Below are positions 1 through 11,262 of a DNA stretch of 64,000 nucleotides, piece by piece. Below the pieces are notes generated by a model. The model was not told where the DNA came from. It saw only the letters and a program-made list of their open reading frames with translations, and searched no databases. Each line of letters begins with the position of its first letter. The first letter of the stretch is position 1. Both the position numbers and the translations under genes were made by a program. This DNA is from Solicoccozyma terricola (taxonomy: Eukaryota > Basidiomycota > Tremellomycetes > Filobasidiales > Piskurozymaceae), in contig BCLD01000001.1 in assembly GCA_001600875.1 (NCBI GenBank), forward strand, positions 554,162 to 618,161, written 5' to 3'.

Positions 1-270
1 CGCGAACGTAGTGAGCATTCATCTCTTCGCGAGTGCAGCGAGCATTCATCTCTTCGCGCGAGCGCAGCGAGCACTGCTTCTTCTTTCTTCCGCGAGCGCA
101 GCGAGCATTCATCTCTTCCTTCTTCGTGAGCGTAGCGACCACTGCTCCGCGTAGCGAAGATGATTGTCTTCCGCGAACGTAGAGAGCTACTCTTGGTCAG
201 CGAGTGTAGCGAAGCCCATCCTTTTTTCCCTCGAGTATAGCAAACACTACCCTTCTCGGCGATTCTAGCT
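1..270 (+). repeat. 27-bp minisatellite array, core GCGAGCGYAGCGAGC, in an ERF4 intron
   Basis: About ten degenerate tandem units. The first two are almost perfect 27-mers with the pattern CGCGAGYGYAGYGAGCA followed by a CT-rich spacer ending in TCTCTT; later units vary in spacer length and decay toward position 270. The core is a direct repeat GCGAGC-GYA-GCGAGC. The array begins at or before base 1 of the window, so its true length is unknown. It lies just upstream of a branch-site-like CTGAT (about 291-295) and a pyrimidine-rich acceptor ending at 318, so it appears to be inside an intron of the ERF4-like gene. The same core occurs at 53.46-53.72 kb in CHS7. Confidence 0.9.
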
Positions 271-318
271 AGCAATCCACGACGAATGATGCTGATATCG
301 GGGGTTCATTTTGTCCAG

Positions 319-1009
319 ATTTCATGCAACGTATCCTATGGAATTAGAAGGTCGAGTAAGTTCCCCATTCCCTGACTCCCTCGACCCTTCCACCACCACC
401 ACTAACCCTCGTTTCCCTCCATGTCCCTCTATGTGCACTTGTCTCGATTTTCCCACCCCATCCTCTCTCTCTGTCTGCTACGAAAATCCAGATCACTCCG
501 ATACAATTTCAACACCTGATCAACGACTTGAACTCCCATCTCATCCTAGCTCATTCATTAAAGTCAGCAGCATGGGAGAATACATTCGGTGTATTGACAT
601 GGGGAATAGCATGGTTGTTTTTCGAAGGAACGTTTGAGAAAGTGAGTCGTTGGCCGTTTGAGCAGAGTTTTGAAAGGAAAAATTCCTAATCGGAGGTGAA
701 TATGCGACAACACTTTGTAGGAACTGAAAATAATCGAAAAGTTGATCGATGTCGCGAATAATGAATTGTGGCATGAACAAGGGTTGAATATCCTATCACC
801 GAGGAAAGTCGGGTTGCAGTTCGTGAGTGGAGAAGTAGGTCGTGGAGAGGTCACAAAATTGCAGGAAGACTGAATGAGTGCGTTTGGTGCGGGTATGGGT
901 GTGGTATGTCCACAGCTTGAGATCGAGTGAGTGTTTTGAAAAGTGGGAAGGAATGTTTTAGAAAATCGAATGTTGAATCCACAATCGTCGGGACAATAGG
1001 TATTTCTGA
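319..1009 (+). CDS. ERF4: Erf4/GOLGA7-family palmitoyltransferase subunit (5' truncated)
   Basis: C-terminal part of an Erf4/Golgin A7-family protein, the accessory subunit that stabilises the DHHC enzyme Erf2 (Ras palmitoylation at ER/Golgi in yeast). Exons read: <319..355, 492..641, 721..822, 916..926, 1000..1009. The peptide runs RFHATYPMELEGR, then ITPIQFQHLINDLN, AWENTFGVLTWG, NILSPRKVGLQF and finally LEIEYF-stop. This follows the family order FxxxYPxELxxRI ... PRxxGLxFLEIEY. The last two exons are only 11 and 10 nt but restore the conserved LEIEY terminus. An unspliced reading from 823 would instead stop at 873 without that motif. The N-terminal exons are not visible: upstream is the minisatellite array, taken to be intronic, and the edge of the window. 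Exon structure is inferred; family assignment is fairly secure. Confidence 0.8.
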
Positions 1010-1327
1010 GCTTTGATTGAACCGTCGTGACCTCGCTTAACGTCCGCGGGCTCTACGAACGATTTCCGGTGTTTTGGGTGATGATATAATGATTTACGAA
1101 AAGGACTTAATGAGGGGATTTGTGATTTAATAGAGGTTCGAGTGGTTTGAGAATCCGTTGTACCAATCAATCCCTTTGACAGGGCTTCTCATGACTATTT
1201 CATGATATAACGTGCCACAACTCTTTACGCAGTATACAACATCTCTAAAAGATTATGGCGATTTGCCCGATATCCAGCTCCCAAACTCCCACTCCCCACT
1301 CCCCACGCCCCACGCCCCACGCCCCAC
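1010..1327. other. Convergent intergenic region, ERF4 / VMA8
   Basis: Both flanking genes end here. Apart from the 7-bp tandem repeat next to the VMA8 stop codon I see no gene, RNA or conserved motif. Short open frames on the minus strand look random. Confidence 0.6.
1292..1326 (+). repeat. 7-bp tandem repeat CYCCCCA, five copies
   Basis: Five head-to-tail copies, two CTCCCCA then three CGCCCCA, ending one base before the VMA8 stop codon (1328-1330, minus strand). In the VMA8 transcript it would be a G-rich element (TGGGGCG/TGGGGAG) at the start of the 3' UTR. Confidence 0.9.
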
Positions 1328-2415
1328 TTAGAAGATAACATCCTCATCCTTTTGATCTAACAAATCACCACCACCTCCCGCGCCACCACCAATCCCTTCA
1401 TCCGGATTCTTCTCCTCTCCTCTCTTCGCAGCCTCCGCATTCGCCAATAAAACCTCCTCATCCTTCTCAGCTTGAACTCTCTTCTTCTTACTCTGAATCT
1501 TCTTCAACCTGAAGAATTCCTCTCGATCCATCTCATCCAATTCGGAACTGATGTATTTGACGGTGTTTTCAAGTCGTGGAATAACGACGTGTTCGATCGC
1601 GTTTACTCGGCGATTCGTAGCGCGGATGACCTCGTCGAGGATTGTGAATGCAGTCTGGAGTGGGTTTGCGACAAAGGGAAACGTTGAAAAAGTCGGTGAG
1701 CGAGAAGAAGAGGGTAGAAAATGTTCTCCTCGACCACCTCACCTGCAACGACGCAAGCTCCACAAGCGTTCCAACAGCCTTTACATATGTCTCTCTACAT
1801 TTCTGAATCTGTTGTCCACCACGACTCAGACCCGTCAGATTGAAATCTACCAGTCAATCACAAGAAGTCAGCTGTCGACGTTCTCTATGTCTCGTCTGCC
1901 AGCTTCCACCTCCAACTCACCATTCCCTTCCTTACTCCTCACACCCTCGAAAGCAGGCAATACCACACCGGAAACATTCTCTTGCTTTGCTTTAACAGTG
2001 TAACTCGCCGTCTTGACGGATTCTTGCACTTGATATCCGATGTCACCAGTCGCGTATGTAACTTCAGCGAGTGAGAATGAAGCGAGTTGGAGGACTCGAC
2101 CCATCAATCGTTTAGCCTGGTGAAGACGTCATCGGTCATTTAACAAATGTGTTTCAGGGTTGGGGATGGGGTTTAACAACACACCTCGTCAACTTTCCGT
2201 AAAATGGCACGGAATCGGTTCATCAATGCATCTCGCTTCTTTGCTAGTAGAGAGTGGCCAGTTTGAGCACCTTTCAGACGGGTCTTGGTGAGGGTGAGGT
2301 TCATGCGGGTAGGGCTTTAGGGGGAACATGATCGAGCGTTGAGTTTGGGATGATATCGGTGAGATCGAAGACCGAAGAAGTGAACTCACAAGACGGCTTC
2401 CTTGTTGCCAGACAT
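1328..2415 (-). CDS. VMA8: V-type proton ATPase subunit D
   Basis: Subunit D is the central rotor stalk of the V1 sector, coupling ATP hydrolysis to proton pumping in vacuole and endosome membranes. Exons (minus): 2415..2390, 2314..2185, 2116..1921, 1846..1743, 1654..1328; sum 783 nt, 260 aa, close to the usual 247-256 aa. Recognisable blocks: start [111 protein letters not shown]; acidic end DEDVIF. These match the ATP-synt_D family in order and spacing. Introns are 68-88 bp; the first acceptor is AAAG rather than CAG/TAG. Head-to-head with SPT8, 237 bp between start codons, so a shared promoter region is likely. Confidence 0.96.
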
Positions 2416-2652
2416 GATGGGAGAAGTAAGGATGTAGTGGGTTTGGCAATGGGGGATGATCTGATGCGGTCGAGATGCTTGCCTCTGGGCTGGACAGTTG
2501 GACGAGGTGGTGCTCTGGGTGATTAAGGTCACGTGTCGACTGTCTTCTGACGGGCAACTCGAAGGTGACTTCCCTCTCCGTCCGTCGAGCTCTTTCGTTC
2601 ATCCACCTCGAGGCAATGAAGAGGACGGTGACATACCTCTCATCTCTTGGTC

Positions 2653-5460
2653 ATGTCCGAAGAATCTCCAGATGAAGATCTTTTCGGGGAGAATGATGAT
2701 GAAGAGGAAGTCGGATTGACTCAGCAGAACGAGGTGGGGAGAGATTAGGAGGGGGATCCATCTCTGCACCTGAAAGCTGATTGTGTCGGGTCTTCTTTCG
2801 CAGGACGCAGAGTCGGTCGACGATAATGAGATGAACGGAGATGAAGTAGAGAGGTGAGGTTCGATGTTCCGCACGCAACCTAGATAGCGACATATGCTGA
2901 TACCTATCCCAGCAGTCCCTCGGAAGACGATGACCAGGGAGAGGAAGAGTCCGAGGAAGATGGCTCTGGAGAGGATGAGGAGGAGGAAGAGGAGGAAGAG
3001 GAAGACGGTGAAGAGGAAGAGGACGGTAATGAAGATGAAGAAGTCGGTGATGATGAAGCAGATACGGCCGATGTGGATGTTGATATGGATGCGGATGTCC
3101 AGGTCGAAGGTGAGGTTATGTCTGGGTGCCGCCGCGTCTTCATACAAGTTGAATGTTCACTGAATTTCCGGTCACCCGTGTAGAAGAAACAATTCCTGCC
3201 ATCAAAAAGGCTACTCCGCTCATATCCCCGCCGCTCAATAGCGTTCAATCTCCACTCGCTCCCATCCCAGCAAACATCGCCCGCCGCAAGCAATTCCAAC
3301 CATCATTCTCTCCATCAAGCCCACCAAAATCTCTTTCCCTAGAACCATTCATATCCATCGCTCACCCGGTCGCCACGCACTCTCTCGCTGCAACCCCATG
3401 CATGTCATACCTCCTCACCGGTTCACAGGATGGCTACATAAGATGCTATGATTTCTGGGCTTCAGCGAATGGGAAATCTCTGATGACGGCTCAAGCTCGT
3501 GGAGTTGCTAACCTAGGTGACGGAGTAACAAAAGGAGGAGTCGCTCGTGGGTATTGGAAGAACGAAGTAGATGTTGAAGAGCCAGAGGAAATGGAGAAAC
3601 CAAAGGCAAAAACAACAGTAGCGGCTCCAGAGTGGTTACAAGCTGAGATGGCAACTAGAGAACCGAGCCCTCCACCGAAAATGACAGTGAGGAGGAAGTT
3701 GGAGCCTGTTTATAGTTTAGTTATTCAAGGTGATGGTCTGTGGGCATTGTCGGGCTCCAAGGTGAGTTTGACAATCAACTCTGTCATGACTTGGCTGCAA
3801 TAGGTCTGATGTCGCCCCCGGCCTGTTAGACTGGCACCATCAACTTGGCGACCGTCCGGCATTCTCCGGGGACGATCGTGCATGCTCTCAAGGGTCATAC
3901 AGGTCCTGTATCAAGCTTGGTGCTGTTGCCTGACGAGAAGAGCTTGCTTAGTGGTAGTTGGGATAAAACAGTCAAGGTAATGGGATTTCACATCGGTCTT
4001 ACATCACAAAGTGAATTCCAAGTTGACGACCCCGAAATACTCACAGGAATGGGATCTAAACACCGGAAAGATAGTCCGCGAGTACACAAACCATGGTGCG
4101 CATATCTCAGCTATCCAGCTGCGACCGATTTGGAGAAATTCGACGATAGCCGCTCCAGAGATAGCGCAGGACGCAGATGGACCTTCAATCACGATGAATA
4201 TCGCTCCGAAGAGGGGGGATGTGGCAGATACAGATGTCAAAATGGACGAAACCGCTGCTGTCAAGGACGCCACGGATGATTCCATGGTTATTGAGAACAC
4301 CGACGGACCAGTGGCGACCCCTCTATCAGAGGAAGGTGACATGAATTCGTTATTTGGCGATGACGATGAAGCGGAAACCGATGAAAAGAAGATGATCACT
4401 CCGATAGAGGTTGATGCGACCACTTCGACTGCCGTACCAGAAAATATCAAAATCGATAAACCTGCCGACACAGTCGATATACCGTCCGCACCAGCGCCTG
4501 AAGTATCACCAACAAAGACTAAAGGCCGGCGACGTGCGTCTACTCTCAAAAAGGCCGATGACCTTTATTCCGATGATGAGGCTGCCTCGCCATCCCATGC
4601 TGGACCTGTACCTCGCTTCGCCACCGCAGCTCAACCCAAGATCGCTCGAGCGGGATTACCTACATTATCACCCGCGACATATAAAGATTACTCGGATGAT
4701 GTCATTTTGGTCGCGTCGATGGATGGGCAGGTGGCATTGCATGATAGAAGAGTGGGTTCCTCGAGGGTTGGAAGATTAGAAACGACGGAGAAGACGCCGC
4801 CTTGGTGCATGTCTGTAGGTTTCGATGGCGATCGAGGTGGCAGGCTGCCCCGTAACTGACAAGGTCGCTTCCAAAGGCTTGTTGGTCATCGGACGGTACT
4901 CAAGTTATAGCAGGTAGACGTCAAAATACCGTTGACGTATGGGATGTCCGGAAAATGGGACACAGTGGAGTGTCAGGAACACCGTCTCTGCTGAGAACGC
5001 TCAGGAACCCAGCTGGGTCAGGACCAGTTAGCTGCGTTGCTGCGTTCCCAGATGGTCAACATATTGCATGGTGAGATAGAATGTCATTTTGATGGTCTAC
5101 GTTAGACTTCGAGCTATGTCGACTAACACACCTCTCTCGTGGTCGGTGCAGCGCTTCACACGATACTCTCCGGCTGTGGAATACATCAGAATTGTGGAAT
5201 AGCAATGAAAGCCTGAAAAAGTCAAAATCCAAGTCAGGCGTACCATTTCGAATAGTAGCAGGACACCGAAGTGGGACCGTGTCTGCGATGCGTGAGTAAA
5301 AATGAATGCAACAGAGACGGCGATCGCCGATTTCCTCATATCTTCTTGAACACCTATTCCAGTGATCGATCCCACATGCAAATACCTCGTCACCGCGTCA
5401 GGAGATCGTGGATGGGCAGGAGAGAGTACACAGACGGTTCTGATACATGAAGTGAAGTGA
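2653..5460 (+). CDS. SPT8: SAGA complex WD40 subunit Spt8
   Basis: Spt8 is the WD40 subunit of the SAGA coactivator that helps deliver TBP. Exons: 2653..2733, 2804..2853, 2916..3109, 3184..3761, 3830..3976, 4047..4814, 4877..5070, 5152..5291, 5363..5460; 2250 nt, 749 aa. The N-terminus (to about residue 108) is a run of Asp/Glu, typical of Spt8. WD repeats begin with HPVATHSLAATPCMSYLLTG, then LKGHTGPVSSLVLL and LLSGSWDKTVK, EWDLNTGK, a long acidic insert (about residues 380-540), SMDGQVALHDRR, WCMSACWSSDG, AGRRQNTVDVWDVRK, and end with the diagnostic ASGDRGWAGESTQTVLIHE. The exon 6/7 junction uses an AAAG acceptor; this choice preserves WCMSACWSSDG. An alternative acceptor 3 nt upstream of exon 3 is possible. 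Confidence 0.95.
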
Positions 5461-5875
5461 GATGGGGAGGGACGGTAGGGGCTGGATGTGGACACCGTTG
5501 TTTGATGTTGTACATGCAGTGATGCGATTGAGCATTCTTGCCACGTCATCGGGGGTAGTATCCCATTCATCCACCGTTGGGATGCAGCTGTTGCAGCCAA
5601 AGCTCGTCCACATCGTATAATCGCCTCATACCAACGATAGGGAGCCACAGCTAGCTGTGAATTGGCCGGCATCGCTTCAGGAATCCCTCTCTAGTGCGCT
5701 CGAAGAGTGGTGGGTGCCATAACCAGCTCCTCGGACTTTGAATATCCACCCGGACTAGCTGCCTTGGACTGCTGCGAGTTGCAAAGTGGAATAGCTGTGT
5801 TTACACGTCGTCAAACCGTCTCCTCACAGCCGGACATCTTTGACAGAAAGATCAAACTGTCTCTTGGGAGCCAAC
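5461..5875. promoter_or_regulatory. SPT8 3' region and VPS10 upstream region
   Basis: Tandem intergenic stretch of 415 bp. The frame of VPS10 is open upstream of its first ATG for a short way, but no upstream in-frame ATG exists. No repeat or recognisable element seen. Confidence 0.5.
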
Positions 5876-8800
5876 ATGCGGCTTTCGACTGCTGGGATGT
5901 GCCGCAGCATACGACCTTGCCTGCTCTTCCTCCTGACACTCACTCTCTCTACTACTCTTACGAACGCGGCCGATCCACTCGTATCGGTCACTCGATTCCA
6001 AAACCTCCCTTCAAAGTTCTTCTACTTTGATGATACCTCCACCGTAATCATGCATGATGCGGTTAAGGGAATCATTCAACTATCAACAGATGAAGGAGCA
6101 ACTTGGGGAATAGTGGATGCCATCCCAGATGGGGATGCGATACGATTGATTCAACATCCGTATGATAATAGCATGGCGTTCGTGTTAGGAAGAGACTCAA
6201 CGCACTGGGTCACTTATAACAGGGGTTCGAGCTGGTTGAGTTGGGAGATGGAGGGGGATGCGAATTTGATGAGCGATACCGTCATGAGCTTCCACGCGGA
6301 GAACAAAGGCAAGTTTGCAGACTTTGACGAGCTGGCTGACTTCCGTTGACGATATGATACGTGGCAACAGACTGGATATTGCTACAGACTACTTTATGCG
6401 AAAATACCGGTACAGGACGATGGGGATCTGGTAAATCATGCTGGGACGAGACATACTATACCCAAGACGCATTCCGGACGGAACCTACCCTCCTTCTCTC
6501 ACAAACTTCATCATGCAAATTCGCTCGATCGACACCTGCTTTCTCACACGTTCCCGAGAGTCTAATTTTCTGCGTTGCCTTTGACTCTAGCAATAAAGCT
6601 GGGGGTGTACATAGCGTTCGAGAGAGCAGGCTTTACTCCAGCGAGAACTGGTTCGAGGATCGTACATTCGTGGATCTGGGGATCGGGAAGAAAGCTCAAG
6701 GTGTGGTTGGGTTGGGCGTGGTCAGCAAGTTCCTGGTGGTAGCGCTCAAGGTCAATGATGGCCTAGGAACAAGAGCGGCAGCTGGAGGAAAAGGGAAAGG
6801 GGATCCGATGCATTTGTATGTTTCGACTGACGGAAAAGAATGGCGGTCAGCGAAATTCCCACATTCGATAATGCCGTAAGTGGTTGGAGATCTGACGACT
6901 GTGAGGGTTGTCTTCGCTGACCGTGGTCGTGTATCCCTGATTGACAGGAATTTGCGAGAAAAGTAAGGAAAAATTGTCCAAGTTCAAGAAAAGGACCGCT
7001 ATTTACATAGACACCCCATCTTACAGTGCATATACCGTCGTCGAATCGACGACTCACTCCCTTGCGATCGACGTACTCGTTGAACCAGACGCCGACATCG
7101 GCACTCTCTTCGTGTCATCCGCCGAAGGCGAATTTTTCGTTGAAGCTCTGGCTGACACGAATCGGAATACTTATGGTATCGTCGACTTTGAAGGATTAAC
7201 TGGATTAGAAGGAGTTGCATTGGCAAACATTGTTAAGAACCGGGAAGAGGTAGCGGGGTGGAACGAGGTCAAGAAGCTGAAAACTATGATGACATATGAC
7301 GACGGTATGTTTGGGCTTGGTGTGTTTTTTGATCGGTCTTTGAGTCGATCTTTACCTTTCCTCCCGCTTACAGGCAGCTCGTGGCGAACTCTCAAACCCC
7401 CATTGACCCGACTCGATGGTGACTCATGGTCCTGTAACCCTGACACTGACAAGGATTGCACGCTTCATCTCCACTCGGTTTCCGAGCCTCACAATTACGG
7501 CAAGGTATTCTCTTCTACGGCTCCTGGTTTCGTAATGGGCGTTGGATCGGTGGGATCTTCCCTTGCCGACTACGAGGACTGTGATACATTCATATCGTCG
7601 GATGCTGGACTGACTTGGAAAGTAGTGCAGAACGAGCCACATAAATATGAGTTTGGAGATCAGGGGAGCTTGCTCGTGGTCATCAATGACTTGGAGCCGA
7701 CCGATCACGTCCTCTACTCGTATGACTTTGGCCAGACATGGTGCGTTTCTGGAGGACGCGGGAAGTTTTGTCTTTACTGATTGAACTGGTGATCCGTCAG
7801 GAATCAACTCGATCTTGGGGTTACAATCCGTCCCATTCTTCTCACGACTATCCCAGATTCAACGTCTCAGAAATTCCTTGTTCTTGGGACTCTCAGCAGG
7901 AGCGATGCGAACCGTGACGGCCGATTTGCGACCGTCTTCCTCGACTTTGCAACGCTACAAAGCAGGAAATGTAGTGACAAGGACTTTGAGAAATGGTACG
8001 CGAGGAGTGAGGAGGGGAAGGAATGTCTGATGGGTCACAAGGTAGGCTCGTTGGTTGTTGTTGATTTCGTTGTCTCCGCACTCAAATTGTCGTCCTGTCC
8101 TCAGCAATGGTATCGTCGAAGGAAGCCCGATGCTTCCTGCTACGTCGGCGACAAGTTCAAGGATCCGGTGGCCACAGAGGAGGACTGCCCGTGTACGGAT
8201 GAAGATTACGAATGGTGAGTGGGCCCACGTCTCAACTCTGTGGGGAGGGGGATTTTCTTCTGAAGTCGTTACACGCGTCAGTGACTTCAATTTCGTTCGC
8301 CAAGACGGAGAGTGCGTTGCCGCTGGGTTAGAACAAGTACCGGCTGGCGAATGCCAGAAGGAGACTGATACATTCCTGGGATCGTCCGGCTACCGCAAGA
8401 TCCCTGGCAACACATGCATGAGCAAGAAGGGTTCGGCTGCGAAAGATGCGCCGGTAGAGAAAAGCTGCGAGCTTGCCAAACCACAAGCCGGTCAAATCTC
8501 TCATACCATACACGATTTCGACGCCGCTATAACCGTTCACAACTACTTCCCCAAGTCACAAACCGTGCTTGTGCAACTAGACGATAGCTCGGTATGGCAG
8601 TCGAGCAACGAGGGCTTCAGCTGGAAGCGGCTATATGACGCCGACTCGTTTTTGAACGTTATCATGCATCTCTATGCTCCGGAAAGGGCATATCTCATCA
8701 CCAACACGGAGAAAGTGTATTTCACGACTGACACTGGAAGCACTTGGAGCACCTTCGATGCCCCTTCCAAGGCCAACGCTTTTGGCGCTCCTATCCTTGA

Positions 8801-11117
8801 TTTCCACCCCACTCGTCCCGATTGGCTCATCTATACAGGGTCTTCGGACTGCTCGAATGCGTTCTCCGAGAAATGTAGGTCGATCTCCTACTACTCCACC
8901 AACCATGGACGTAAATGGAAGCCAATCGAGGAGTACGTCCGAAGCTGCTCTTGGGCCAGGGACACTAGGCTCAAAATCGACGAGCGAGAGATCATCTGTG
9001 AATCGTATCGCAACAAGAAGGGCTCGCAGAGATCACCAGAGTACAATCCAATTGAACTCGTAGCGGGCAAGGACTATTATTCCAAGAAAATTCCCCTTTT
9101 CCGATCCGTAGTCGGTTGGGCTTCCTTTTCAGAATATCTCGTGGTAGCTCAGCTCAACGAGCAGTCTGGCTCCCTCAGCCTCCAAGTTTCTCTGGATGGC
9201 TTACACTTTGCTGAAGGACAATTTCCTCCTAGTATGCGCATTGAGAACAGAGCGTATACCGTCCTAGAAAGCAGCACCGACTCCCTGTTCCTCCACGTCA
9301 CAATGAACTCCGCGCAAGGCAATGAGTGGGGTTCGATCTTCAAATCAAATTCGAATGGCACGTACTATGGCCTATCTGTAGAACACGTCAATCGCAACGC
9401 TGCTGGCTATGTGGATTTCGAGAAGGGGCAAAAACTTGGCCTTGACGGGATTGCTTTGATCAATATCGTTGCCAACCCGGACGATGCGCAGATCTCCGGC
9501 AGGAAGAATTTGCAGACGAGAATCACCCACAATGATGGTGGCACATGGAAGCCGCTGAGTCCGCCGGCGAAGGACTCACTTGGTCGACAGTATGACTGTT
9601 CCTCTACTGTATGTCTACAAAGTGCAACAGACTCCGTATCAAGCATATAACTGATATCCCTTTCTCCATTTTTCACAGTCATGCGCTCTGCACATACACG
9701 GCTACACTGAGCGGAGAGATCCCAAAGCGACCTACAGTTCTCCCTCCGCTGTCGGCCTCATGCTTGCTGTTGGCAACGTCGGAGAGGAGCTAGCGCCATA
9801 TACCGACAGCGATACGTTCCTGACTCGTGACGGTGGCCTGACCTGGGAGGAAATTCACAAGGACGCCCATCTCTGGGAGTTTGGCGACAGTGGCTCTATT
9901 CTCATCATTGCAAACGACGAAGGTCCAACCGATCACGTCATCTACAGCACAGATGAAGGATTGTCTTGGTCGGAATACGTCTTTGACGAAATGCTGCGCG
10001 TGCAGTCGATCCAGACGGTACCATCGGATACAAGTCGCAAGTTCATGCTGATCGGCAACAGACCTGGGAATGACGCCAAGTCGGTGATAGTCCATCTCGA
10101 TTTCTCATCGGTCAGTAACCGGAAGTGTGAGTGAAACTGTTTCCTACTTGAATACGCACATATTTCTGACAATGTCTTCATCGTCAGGTGTACTAAAAAT
10201 TGAAGACCCCAACCACGACGACTTTGAACTTTGGAGCCCAAGCGAGGTCCGTGATGAGACTTGCTTGTTTGGCAGGCAGACCTTGTACCACCGCCGAGTT
10301 CGAGATAGGGACTGCTATATCGGCGAGACTCTGGAGCAACCGAGGACGGTGGTACGGAACTGCACTTGTCAGCCGACGGATTTCGAGTGGTGCGTGGCAG
10401 CGATAACTTGATCACTGGACCATTGCTAACCACAGACTGGAAACAGTGAATTCAACTATTTCCGTAACGCTGCTGGTGATTGCGTCATTGTTGAAGGAGC
10501 CACACCCCTTTCGGCCAATACCGAGTACGAGCAATGCGATGGCGTCCAGGAATTCTGGTATGAGAGGACAGCCTACCGGAAAATCCCATATTCTTCTTGC
10601 GAAGGCGGAGAACGTCCGGACCGGGGTGCAAGACATGCATGTGCCTACGTCATTGGAGGACGTGGTCATGGACTGTTCTTCTGGGGGTCTATCTTCATCC
10701 TGCCATTTGCTGGCGGCGCCTTGGTGGCTTGGTGGATATACACCCGTTCAATCAGAGGGTGAGCAACGTAGAGGGCGTGGTACACAAAAAACCACACATA
10801 TGCTAATGTTGGCTGCTTTCACTCGCAGTACAATCCGTTTACAGGACCATCGTGCTTTCGGCGGTAGCTCAGGCGCTTTGTCCACCTTGGCATCCGTCCC
10901 TTACTTTTTGCTCGGCGTGGCGAGCGTTGGTGTGGCCTGGATCTCAGAACGGATACCTTTCTTACAAGGACTGTTCGCATCAAGATCGAATTATCGTCAG
11001 GTCCCAGTTGATGACGATGGTGAGATCTGCTTCTCATCGCTATTGGATGTGCACTCGGGCTGATCTCATCTTGTCACTCTCACAGCGGAGATCCTCGATC
11101 ACTTTGAAGACGATTAG
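5876..11117 (+). CDS. VPS10: Vacuolar protein sorting receptor Vps10 (sortilin family)
   Basis: Type I sorting receptor carrying vacuolar hydrolases from late Golgi to prevacuole. Thirteen exons: 5876..6308, 6371..6875, 6948..6962, 7027..7304, 7374..7740, 7801..8041, 8105..8214, 8282..9608, 9679..10126, 10188..10389, 10447..10758, 10829..11019, 11086..11117; 4461 nt, 1486 aa, normal for fungi. Signal peptide at residues 1-24 (hydrophobic LLFLLTLTL). Two Vps10 domains with BNR-type DxGxTW repeats ([28 protein letters not shown]), each followed by the Cys-rich module ([11 protein letters not shown]...[22 protein letters not shown]). Transmembrane segment [17 protein letters not shown] near residue 1395, then a second hydrophobic stretch ([16 protein letters not shown]) and acidic tail. 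Intron 1 is GC-AG (6309-6370). Exon 3 is a 15-nt microexon giving NLREN, which aligns with RIENR in the second domain. Confidence 0.95.
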
Positions 11118-11262
11118 GGCATGGGGTGGGTGGGTCCACGTTGTCAGATGTAGATGACATTGGATTGTACAGCATACAAGGAAGAAGACAAGTGTGGCCA
11201 ACGGAACATTTACGACGAGACGAGCACGATAAAGCTCTATGATTATGGATGTTGTTTCTCAG
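11118..11262. terminator. Convergent 3' ends of VPS10 and WDR83
   Basis: The two stop codons face each other across 145 bp. AT-rich patches are compatible with 3' processing, but no specific signal stands out. Confidence 0.4.
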
